From positions 16,542,501 through 16,606,500 of the forward strand of contig OX327710.1 in the NCBI GenBank assembly GCA_946807835.1: a DNA stretch of 64,000 nucleotides, written 5' to 3'. This DNA comes from Ailanthus altissimus (taxonomy: Eukaryota; Streptophyta; Magnoliopsida; Sapindales; Simaroubaceae). The notes beneath the pieces are model-generated. The model ran no database searches and was not told where the DNA came from. It saw only the letters and a list, made by a program, of their open reading frames with translations. Positions 1-10,144 of this stretch are shown piece by piece. Numbering within the stretch: the stretch's first letter is position 1; every line of letters starts with the position of its first letter. Made by a program: the position numbers and the translations under genes.

Positions 1-405
1 AGAGGGAAAATACACCTAACAATTCCTTATTCATCCTAAACAATGAACTAGTTCATAATACACCAAAAAACTCAACCACTTCTCCACACAAGACCTAAGC
101 ACAACAATAGCAAACAATACTGTAGTAACTAGTATCCATAACCGGTAAGAATATGTATATATATATATTAATTGTATATGGATGATCCTTAAATTATATA
201 TTGTTATTAGTAGTGTTTTTATAGGTCAAGGATATACTATTAGTATTGAGTTTATTTGTAAGACTTTAGATTTATTTTAGGGACCAAATTGTTATACTTT
301 GAAAGTTTTGGGGGCAAATTCGTAAATACTAAAAACTTAGCCTCTTAGTATAAAAATACACTTTTGAACCCTAATTTACCCATTTTTAGGTCGAGCTACC
401 CCTTT

Positions 406-470
406 TGAGAGAGAGAAGAGAGAAATAGAAGAGAGAGAAAGAGAAGAAGAAGAAGAAAAAGAAGAAGAAA
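406..470 (+). repeat. GA/GAA-rich purine tract in solo LTR
   Basis: An almost pure run of G and A (GAGAGA and GAAGAA units) lies about 50 bp downstream of the LTR TATA box, in what would be the transcribed leader. Confidence 0.7.
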
Positions 471-1371
471 TTAGAATTTTGGATCTTAAGAGGTATATCA
501 CAACTATTTCTCAATTTATTGGTGTTAATTAAGTTAATTTATTTAAGTTTTGATTTCTATAAATATGTATAATTGAGTATTTGATGTGTATTTCGTATGA
601 TATTGTGAGAATTGATGATGATCTATAAGATAGCTTGATAAATCATGATGAATTGTGGAGTTTTTGCTTGATAGTCTCTTGATCCAGGACTTTTATAAAT
701 TATTGTGATTTGATTCTGATTTTGAATTTTGAGTACATGAAATTAGACATGTTTAGGATCATTTAAAACTTTGAATCGATTGAAAAATTTGGAAATTGAA
801 TTTTTAGTGAATTTACCAAAATAACCCTGAAATTCTGGAAATTTCCTGTGTAAATAGTATGTTACAGTGGAAAATAATTTTTAACCTATGGAATGATCTT
901 TAAAAATTATGAATTTATAGAATATGATAAGTTTATATGTCTAATATGATATACTCAGAATTGAGAATTTATATCAATGTGGTTGAAGTGTTATGATTTT
1001 CTAGAATGTATTAGCTCATTCCAATATTTGATTAACAGATTTTTAAAGTTATGAAATAAAATAGTTTTAAAATACTTTTGGCAGTGATTTGGAAGTGAAA
1101 TATTTATTATGAACTAAGATATGTGTCAATAGTAATTATGTGATAGTTTTATAATTTTTGAGTTAGTATATGGTTTTATAAAATTGGGAGATTGAATACT
1201 GTTCAGTAAGTATCTTGATCCTGTCAGGTTAGTAGTTTGGATTCGATGGTGTGTATGGAATGGATTGTGTAAGAATTTTGATATAATATTCATATATAAG
1301 AAGGATATATGAGTCAAGAATGGTATATTCCGATTTTGGAGTAATTGGATATCATTTGATGTATTAAAAAA

Positions 1372-1769
1372 TTTTGTTAAGTGTAAGTGGTCAGAATGAC
1401 AAGTTTTGAGAAACCAAGTATTTAGACCAATTTGATGTGATAAATATATTGTGTATAATTTTGTAAGCTATTTAAAGTATTTTGTGTAAATTGTGAGGCT
1501 TATAATCTCCATTGATAGATTAAAGAGATTTAAGCCTTGTAGCTAAAAGTGTTAAGAGGTAAGTATTTTGTTAAGTGTAAGTGGTCAGAATGACAAGTTT
1601 TGAGAAACCAAGTATTTAGACCAATTTGATGTGATAAATGCATTGTGTATAATTTTGTAAGCTATTTAAAGTATTTTGTGTGAATTGTGAGGCTTATGAA
1701 AGGATTAATCTCCATTGATAGGTTAAAGAGATTTAAGCCTTATAGCTGAAAGTGTTAAAAGGTAAGTAT
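1372..1769 (+). repeat. Tandem duplication of ~195-205 bp inside the solo LTR
   Basis: The block starting TTTTGTTAAGTGTAAGTGG (~1375) recurs immediately from ~1569. The copies differ by a short indel in the stretch after GGCTTAT and a few substitutions. Period is 194 at the left edge and 203 at the right edge. Confidence 0.85.
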
Positions 1770-3147
1770 ACTAGACTTTTTTTACTGAAATCACAATAAA
1801 TGTAGTAATTATTTTGTATGATTTTGTAAATGTGGTTAGGAATATGTTTATGTTATGTCAAAGTATATTTTGATATGAAATGTGAAGATATGTATTTATG
1901 AATGTGAGCATAGACATACATGACATACATGTGTTTTTTGAAAGTGAGCTTTCAAAGTGAAATGTGTTTAACAAAGAGAGCTTTTGAAGTGTAATATGTC
2001 CATGAGAAATATTTTGTGTTTTGAGGGTACTTGAACTCACTGTTGACTTAGTAGGCATTTTATGTGATTTGTGGAGCCTTTATGTGTGGCATTTCCTTCG
2101 GGATTAGTATATATTATGTGTTCCGTATGTAAGGAGGATCCTATTGGTACCTAAAGGAAGAGTGAGTTTCGTGTGGTGGCGTATTGGTGCATGTGAGAGG
2201 ACTCACCGATGATCAGGGTGAGAGTTTGGCTTTTACCTTCGGGCATGAGCATTATATATGTGTGATTTAAAAACCTCACTTGTACTATTCCTCTCATACG
2301 GTATGTCACCTACGAGTGACATTTGGCTCATTATGTGATATGTGATATGTAAGTCCTACTAAGTAGTAGTTGAGTGATAGTATTCCTATTATATGTTTTG
2401 AAAGAATGTGTAAGCGCTTACATGATATGTGATTTGATAAGATTATGATTTTTATTGATCACAGTATATCATACATATGCATTGTGTACATATATGTATT
2501 TGTATTTGATATATGAAAAACTAGTATGCTTACTGAGTTTTATACTCATTATAGTTTATGGTGATTTCAGGTAAATAAGGTGCATGTGTGCTTAGCGGAT
2601 TTGGAAAAGCTTCTGCTGTTCCTTGGGTTCCCTAAGTTGCTAAGTTGCTGTGTGTTTCATTTGGGGACACGTGAGATAGGATATTTGGTTTGTCCTTATT
2701 GAATAAATACTTATGTATTATTTCATTGTGTGTGGCTGGATTTGATTTAAGTTTTCAAAGTATGGTTATTAGTTGATTTTAAGTAAGAATTTGCAATGAA
2801 TATATTCTGGGCTTCCGGTAACAAAGTTGCTATTGGTGACGTAGTAGAGTGTTAATCTCTGAGAAAACTCTACGTATCTCTAGTTTATTAATTGTCTCAG
2901 TCATAATTCAATTGTTATAATTCTAAAAGAAATTGAAATGAATGTTTAAATATTATTAAGAGAAGTTTATATTTATATGTTAGATTATGGGTTGATTTTA
3001 GTATTGAACTTACTAGCAACTTGCTAAGAATTCCTGTGTTGAATGAAAGTTAAAAATTTTATGTAATATTATTTATGAGTGCACATGCAGTGAATGAATG
3101 TAAGTGATGTCGTGTGTCGGATCTTTTGGGTCTGGGGCGTGACAAAT

Positions 3148-4826
3148 ACACTAGACTAACCAGCAACTATATTAAACCCCTCTTTCATATCTGAAGGTGT
3201 GCAAAATCAGGTTAAGAACACACATCCTATGGTAACAAGATCTAAAGCTGGAATATATAAACCAAAATTTTACTCAGCAAAATTATAAGTAACTGAAGAA
3301 GCAATATCTGCCACAACAAAAGATGCATTACAATACTAGCTTGAAAAAATGCCATGAAAGAAGAATATGAAGCTTTAATAAAGAACAATACATGGACTCT
3401 TGTACCATCCACGTTAGATCAAAAGTTAATAGGCCACAAGTGGATTTTTAGAGTAAAGAAAAATCTAGATGGCAGTGTTACTAGATACAAAGCTAGATTA
3501 ATAGTAAAGGGGTTTCATCAAACTCCAGTAATAGATTATTTTGACACTTTAAGTCCAGTTTTAAAAGCTAGTACAATTAAGGTGATCATGAGTCTTGTAG
3601 TTATAAAAGGCTGGTTAAGGCAGGTTGATGTAAACAATACATTTTTGAATAGGGCCTTAATGAGGTTGTCTTCGTGGCTCAACCCATTGGCTTTGTGATC
3701 TTACCAAACTATAGAATATGTGTAGATTACAAAAGGCCTTGTATGGCCTCAAGCAAGCTCTAAGAGCTTGGTTTACCAAGCTCAAGACAACACTTCTCAG
3801 TTAGGGGTTCTTAAACTTGAAATTTGATATCTTAGCATTTGTGAAAAGAAGTGCAAGCCATATTATCATCTTACTCGTGTATATAGATGATATTGTGATA
3901 ACAAGTGACAATTCAAACCTGCTAGAATTATTCATCAAACAGCTCAATGATATTTTTGCTCTAAAAGTACTTGGAGACCTCAATTATTTCTTAGGAATTG
4001 AAGTAACCAAAAAATAAATATTTTACATCTCTCTCAACAAAAATACATCACAGATTTATTGAAGAAGAGTAATCTGGTCAATGCCAAAAGTTTTCCTATA
4101 CCAATGTCCTCTAGTATCAAGCTTTATAGGTCCAATGATTTCCTCTTCATAGATATCACTCTCCATAAAAGTATGGTGAGAGTTTACAATATGTTACTCT
4201 CACAAAGCGTAACATATCCTATGCTATAAACAAATTAAGCTAGTTTCTACCATCACCAACACTGACTCACTGGACTTACTACCAAAAGGTGCTGAGATTT
4301 CTTCAAGGCATAAAGGATATTGGATTGACATTTGCATCGGGTAAAAATCTTGACATCATAACCTTCATTGATGCTGATTAGGCTTGTGATGAGATTGACA
4401 GAAAGTCTACTAGGGGGGTATTGTGTCTATTTTGGTGGAAACTTAGTGTCATGGAGTTCAAAAAAATAAAATGCAGTGTCATGTTCAAGCACTGAGTCTG
4501 AATATCGAGCATTGGCTCAAGTTGTAGCAAAGGTCACATGGATTCAGTCATTTCTCTCAGAGCTCAACATTGCTTCCATCAAAATGCTTGTGGTGTAGTG
4601 TGACAATTAAAGGGCAACAACCTTAGCTGCCAACCCTGTATTTCATAATCACACCAAACACATTGAAATGGATGTCCACTTCGTGTGTGACAAAATCATA
4701 AACCAAGAAATTGAAGTTCAATACATTCCCTCTGCTGATCAAATTGTAAACTTATTCACTAAACCTTTGCCCATTACCAGATTTAGGATGCTCACTAGCA
4801 AACTCAAGCTCACTCCTCGCCCTTGA
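3148..4826 (+). pseudogene. copia pol relic: reverse transcriptase and RNase H
   Basis: This is reverse transcriptase-RNase H of a Ty1/copia polyprotein. The longest open piece (3354-3698) has the copia RT start, with WIFRVKKNLDGS and YKARLIVKGFHQ motifs. A second frame (3817-4016) holds the catalytic YIDDI box followed by LGDLNYFLGIEV. RNase H is seen around 4370-4800 in several frames (SSTESEYRALA, NPVFHNHTKHIE, LFTKPLP). Many stops and frameshifts, including an in-frame stop in the RNase H DAD motif, make it non-functional. It is followed directly by the polypurine tract and LTR. Confidence 0.85.
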
Positions 4827-4839
4827 ATTTAAAGGGGGA

Positions 4840-5165
4840 TGAAAACATATATGCTGATTTGGCATAACAGCATTTGACTCGTGGAGCTCATTCCATGAAT
4901 TAAGGAAATAGGAATCAAAGTTGTTATGAATAGTTTATTTAACAAAGTTTCTGTAACTAACTTTCCCGCCAAATGTGCAACTTGCACATATTTTGTTTTT
5001 AAAGTTTTGATTTAATTACTCTTAGTTTTGTGTAGTATAAATAGTGATTGTACTCCTCGAAAATAATAATCATAAAATACATCCCAAATAATTACACTTC
5101 TTTCATTCTAAGAGTCTTTAGAATTTTCTCAAATTTCTCTCTGTTTCTCGGCAAATAAATACACT
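4840..5165 (+). mobile_element. 3' LTR of the copia relic
   Basis: The sequence AAAGGGGGA (polypurine tract) is followed at 4840 by TGAAAACATA, the LTR start. A TATA box (TATAAATA, 5036-5043) and a downstream AT-rich leader fit a short copia LTR. The 3' boundary is uncertain because the 5' LTR is absent. Confidence 0.55.
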
Positions 5166-6859
5166 GCACTTTGTCATTGAGAGGTCACGTATTGAAATTA
5201 TTCTTGTAACGATGAGTCAACAGTGTGAAATATTTGTGGTACCGAAGCCCTAGCTATAGTTAGATTGTTGCTTGATTGAAGAATTTGTGATGGAAAACAG
5301 TCTAAACGTTTGTCCACGAAGTTGCTATAGAGGATGATATAAAAGTATACAGGAAACATTTGTTTCTTTTCTAAGATTTAAGATGATTGACATGAGATGG
5401 AAGACGTGTAATTAAGAAAAATAGCACTTCAAATTCATATTTGTGATTGTGGTTATTGAGTTTAGATGGAGCTGATTTTGACTAGCTGAATTCATTATAT
5501 TTCTAAAGGCATTCTAATAATCAATACTTTATGTCTCTATAATGCAATAATATATAGAAATATAACCCAAAAAAATAAAATTGTTTATGACTCTTTTACA
5601 GCTAGAATTGCAATTATATATCTATGTAGAAAATAATTGAATTCATCTAACTTGAAAAACTAATTGAACGGAGTGATAGGTTATGTACGTAGAATTGGCA
5701 AATTAGAATTTGTTTGATATTATTGTATTTTTATTTAACTGAGAAAGCACAACAATTAAAGTATTTAATTAACACTTGCAATTTTTTTTAAAATCTATAT
5801 AAAACATTCGAAATTATGTTCATTTAATTCAAAATTATGTTTATCAAACCATTTATTTACTTAACAACTAAAACTTCTACATTTGTTGTTCCTGGAATCC
5901 TAGGTCTGGCCAAGTAAGGCTTAAAGCGGCCAAGCTTAGCTTATAGCTAATTCTGTGTTGACCCATCCCATGAGATGGAGAGGCACGATACGATCCCCGA
6001 ATAAGAAGGAGGATAAGTAAGTGATTTCTTACCAGCTCACAACTTAAAAATTAATTTTTTGATTAATAAATTTTTTAAATTTAAGTATTGAAGGATTATT
6101 ACCGAAAATAAATATCGACGCAAACTTAACAGTTTTTATAATTGCAGCAACTAAGATTTATATCATAAAAGAGTTCAGGAAGAGCAGTCTCAACTTGGCT
6201 TCAAACCAAACAGTTGTTTTCAAATTATAAATTCATAATTTGATAGAGGACTTAGCATTTGAAGCCAAGACATAATATAGTAGTTATAACTTTGAAGCCA
6301 AGACAACATAATACCAGATCAACCGTCAATTAATTGATATATGTAGAGGATAAATTCAAAGTTTTATGAATGTTTAAGGATTTGAAATCCAAATGGCAAC
6401 CTCTTTTTCAGGAAATGTGAAAATTCAGAGTTCAATGCATGGGATGGGATGTGTTTCTGGCTTCAAGTCGTGGAAGCTATTATATGTATTTCACCATGGC
6501 CGTTCGATTCTGACATTTCAAAGTAATTATTGATTCACTTTTCACCGTCCCACTCGACTTATGGCTGATACCCTTACGACTTACAGTAATTAATCCAACT
6601 ATTATTCTCTGTAAAGTTATAGTCCTAGATGTGATTTTCTTCCAAGCAAGATATATAGTTAGAAAAATCATAGTGAATTTGACTCTAATTCTATTGTTTT
6701 TTCAATATTAGAAGAAATTTACGCACGCAAGCTCTTTAGAAAGAATCAAATTCTTTTTTCTTATAAGATGGGAGGATCACCGAATCACAAAATGGAAGTC
6801 CTCGCAGGCACTTAACCACTATGTTTGTTGAGGGAGGAAACGTCATTCTCCCTTTTGAG
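5166..6859. other. Intergenic, no gene recognised
   Basis: No coding frame with recognisable motifs was found. A phrase of about 20 bp beginning TTGAAGCCAAGACA occurs twice (about 6260 and 6292). The rest is AT-rich unique-looking sequence. Confidence 0.5.
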
Positions 6860-7663
6860 GTTATGTTAAAACGAATAATTTAAGATTAAGCCTAGAACTC
6901 TAACTTCTTTGCGTAGCGGAATAACCTATCAATCAAGCAAACACAATAAGAATTCAAAGCAGAAAACAAAATAGCACAACATGATCTTATGTGGTTCGGC
7001 CAATTACTTACGTCTACGGTAGATTCAAGGATCCTAATCTCTCTTATTATAATTCCCTAAAAATTTTATAAGAAAAATCTAAATGAAGAACCCTCAAAAA
7101 GATCTAAACGTTTAGTAAACCCTTACTCTACCACAAACAATAATCACATAAACAATGGTTCCACCCTAGCGCACACAAGCACTTAGTGTCTATCTAGTTT
7201 TTTTCCTCTCTTAAACTCTTTCTTAATGCTTAATATGAAATTAAGGGTTTACAAGTGTTTATATAGGGTGTATTTCGTGCCTACTAACCCTATTCCTTAT
7301 TGAAGTAAGAGTTTACTTGTTTTGGAAGTCTAAAATTTTTCAAAACTAAAAATTCCGAACTAAAATGGATTTTTTCAAGCGTTTTGGCGCTGCGGCACTG
7401 AGAACCCAGCGCTGCGGCGCTGGGTTGCTATCTTGGGCGCTGCGGCGCTTAGCCATTGGCGCCGCGACGCTGAGCCCTATATACCTATTCGCGTTTTTTT
7501 ATTTTCTTCACGTCTTTGAGTCCCGTTTCGCTTCCCCCTTCATGTTTCACGCGTCCTAGATTTCTCCATACGTATTTCATATATTCTAGACTTCTTATAA
7601 CTCTTCACTTTAATATTCATCTCAATTCTTATTCAACCAAGTTGAATTATTAATTTTCTAACA
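6860..7663 (-). mobile_element. copia-type LTR fragment, minus strand
   Basis: Read on the minus strand, the block starts TGTTAGAAAATTAAT at 7663. It has the same order of landmarks as the LTRs at 22633-23546 and 35698-36709: a TATA region, the 'three-ORF-less' AT-rich U5, and a phrase matching GGATCC...GTAGACGTA...GGCCGAACCA near 7000-7035. It also has a GC-rich hairpin block. No matching internal region follows. The left boundary is not resolved and no target-site duplication was found. Confidence 0.65.
7383..7482 (-). repeat. GC-rich hairpin array in copia LTR
   Basis: In an AT-rich background this 100-bp block repeats CGCTGCGGCG (the reverse complement of CGCCGCAGCG). One copy forms a perfect 8-bp stem, CCCAGCGC-TGCG-GCGCTGGG. 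The same word family (CGCNNCAGCG) is arrayed in the gypsy-type LTRs at 51090-51290. Confidence 0.75.
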
Positions 7664-9149
7664 ATATCAATATTCGATAAGAGTATATTTTGTTTTTTAA
7701 GAGGAAACTATCATGATTCACTCTCGCGTATGAAAGAAAATAGCAACGAAACTACAATCCGGGTCATTTTTCATTTGTTTCCCGCAAGTTCTTGCTTCTT
7801 TTAGAGAATCATACATTGAATAAAGAAAGTCTTGTTTCTTTCTTAACAAAAAATAAAAAGAAACTCATTTTCAACATTTTACATATGAATCCTAAATGAA
7901 TTTTTATTAGCAGTATCAAGAATTATGCATACGGCCGACCAAAATCTCATCACCGCATCTAACCTGGCCCCTTTCCCAACTGTGAAGTTTTTTTTTGAAC
8001 ACATTCCTTAAAGGTTAAGAATATGATAATGAAATTGGACCCAAAAAAAAAAAAACAAATATAAAAATTATGCAGTGCACAGAGAGTGTAGACAAGTTGA
8101 AATTGCATGAGGGCCATTCATACTTCATAGAGTTTCACAAACATAACTGGGTCCTTTTTATCGAGACGTTGAATTATTAGGGTATTTTACTTGTGGATAA
8201 AATTGTATTTCTCTTAATTAAATGGGAAAGAAAATAGTATTCAACGTCTCCTTTTGATCTCCGAGAATAGAAATTTTCCTATAATTTAAGAGTCGACGTT
8301 ATTATTATTATGAGCTTAAACACTCGCATTTGCCCATAATTAAACTTGTTTAGTTAACACACTTAGATTGGGTTATAATTGGACTTGAGCCATAATTGAA
8401 CTTCACCTTTTAAATAAATCCTAATACACTATTAGTCTTTCGTGTGAGCCTTTAACAAAAGAGAAACTAATTTACTCATAGTATTGAGATATTGACAATT
8501 CAATTTTATATCAATAAACAATAATGGACCTAACACCTTATCTCTCTTACCTTACAAGTTTCTCTTACGTTATGGAGCCTTTTTTATATTCGTTTTATTA
8601 TTATTATTTTAATCATATATTATAATATATATTGTAATTAAAAATTTTAAAATATAAAAAATGCTAAACATAATTAAAAAAAAAAATAGAAACTCTAACC
8701 TTGAGCAAAGATGAAGTGTGTTAGTTGGCATTGTTTTAAATTCAATTTGTCTTCTCTTTATGTGGGCATGGACAGATATATAATGACCCCAAATTACAAT
8801 CTTATGTTCGTAATCAATATCTTAATAAGCACAATCATCGAAAGAATAATGTCAAGTATTCATTATTATAGTTGTTCAAACACACAACACATCAAATGTT
8901 CAATTTATTTAATTTTCTTCTTCTTTTTCATTTTGTATTAATAAGGGTAGGCAACCCTTTAAATAATGCCACATAATCTTATGTATTAATACCAAATTAA
9001 TAAGTATAATTTAATCCGTTAAAACTCTTAACACATTTAACTAAATTTAATGACTAACATTAATATATTATAACCATTATATAATATATAAATATTATAA
9101 CTCATGAAATTAATAATAATTTGTTACTTCCACTTTGCTCCCATGTGGG
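7664..9149. other. Intergenic, AT-rich
   Basis: No recognisable gene. A 76-codon open frame at 8711-8941 has no motif I recognise and is probably chance. Several homopolymer A/T runs are present. Confidence 0.5.
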
Positions 9150-9158
9150 TTAATATAA

Positions 9159-9306
9159 GCCCATTATAGTATAGTTAGCACATCTCTAAATTCATACAGG
9201 TTTCTCCAAGTCCACCCAAATAAAACCAATAACAATAGCCCATCAAATGAGGCCCATTACGAGCCCATAAACACAATACTCTCATTGTTTTTCTTAATCT
9301 AGGGTT
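9159..9306 (+). promoter_or_regulatory. Promoter of the ABCF gene: site II cluster, CCAAT and telo-box
   Basis: Four GCCCA cores (site II type) lie at 9159-9163, 9238-9242, 9252-9256 and 9263-9267. A CCAAT lies near 9225 and a telo-box TAGGGTT at 9300-9306. Site II elements with a telo-box are the known signature of plant ribosomal-protein and other translation-associated promoters. They sit just upstream of the inferred leader exon. This fits a ribosome-associated ABCF ATPase. The start of transcription is inferred, near 9290-9320. Confidence 0.6.
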
Positions 9307-10144
9307 AAAATCTTGCTTGTATGATTTTATCTTTAACCAAAGAAGAAGCTCGCGTTAGCTGACTCTGCTCTTGCTGCTACGTCAGCTCAATCTTTGCAAT
9401 TTCGGCTCTGATCTCACATCCGGGTACTTAATTTATGTCTGTTTTCATGCTTTAATTGATTGAATCATTTTCGGAAATCTACTATCTTAAGGCCGCGTTT
9501 GGTTCTGTATCTAAGTGAAATTTGCTCTCTCTGTGTTTTTTTTTTTTGTTAAAATTTTCTATTTTCTGTGCGGGTTTGAGTCAATTTGTGATTCCTTGGT
9601 CCAAATAATTTGAAACCAAACAGAAGCTCAGGAAAATAATAAGAAAAAAAAATTTTCCGAGTTGATCGATTGGTTTTAATTTTATCTGATTAGAAGTTGA
9701 TAATTAGGTATATGAACTGGGTTTGAATAAAATTTGTTTATGGTAGGGGAAACTTATAGGGGACTTGGTGATTGGTCGGTTGATTATTTGATGCTTCGTG
9801 ATGATAGTTTTTTATTTGGATTATCGGAACTTCGAATCAAATATGCTTGTTTGTTTCTAATTTAACTTAAAAATGTTTTCATTTCAAGATCACGTTCTTC
9901 CCCATATTTTATTAATTTCAAGTCTTATTTATGTTGACTTTGATCCCATTCATGTTTTTTGGTTTCTTGATTATGAGTTTTGTGCTCTATACGTATATTT
10001 TGTTTTCATAATGATGGCCAATTATGAGTCATATCTTTATGCTAATGATAGGGTCTTCATGTAGGTTAATCTTTGTACATGATTGAACTCGTATGGAATT
10101 GTGTTTGATAATTCTTTGTTTCAAATGTCAACAGAATAGTTTTA
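9307..10144 (+). other. ABCF 5'UTR with a leader intron (~9424-10134)
   Basis: A pyrimidine-rich leader exon ends at a candidate donor GTACTT (9424). A candidate acceptor (GTCAACAG, ending 10134) lies 10 bp before the ATG. The intervening ~711 bp is T-rich with stop codons in all frames, as plant leader introns are. Splice sites are predicted by eye and not proven by cDNA. Confidence 0.6.

Larger units (their letters stand above)
121..3144 (+). mobile_element. Solo LTR (~3.0 kb), probably Ty3/gypsy Del/Tekay-type, with AATAC target-site duplication
   Basis: The block begins TGTAGTAACT and ends GGGGCGTGACA (TG...CA ends). It is bounded by AATAC at 116-120 and again at 3145-3149. Removing it and one AATAC copy rejoins flanking copia sequence. 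It has no coding capacity, no primer-binding site and no polypurine tract, so it is a solo LTR. A TATA box (TATAAAAATA, 349-358) is followed by a purine-rich GA tract, as in an LTR promoter and leader. The length and the GGGGCGTGACA end resemble Del/Tekay chromovirus LTRs; that lineage is my inference from memory. Confidence 0.8.
1..5165 (+). mobile_element. Degenerate Ty1/copia retrotransposon, 3' half, split by a solo LTR
   Basis: Bases 1-120 and 3145-4840 read as one decayed copia pol when the inserted block 121-3144 and one AATAC duplication are removed. The right part has reverse transcriptase and RNase H similarity, a purine-rich tract at 4829-4839, and an LTR-like AT-rich tail with a TATA box. 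The 5' half (5' LTR, gag, integrase) lies outside the window or is lost. The right end near 5165 is an estimate because no second LTR is available for comparison. Confidence 0.75.

Noticed and set aside
7365..7559. 64-codon open frame in the copia LTR fragment
   Set aside because: It lies on the strand opposite to the element and is created by the GC hairpin block.
8711..8941. 76-codon open frame upstream of ABCF
   Set aside because: No motif, AT-driven composition, no promoter or splice context recognised.
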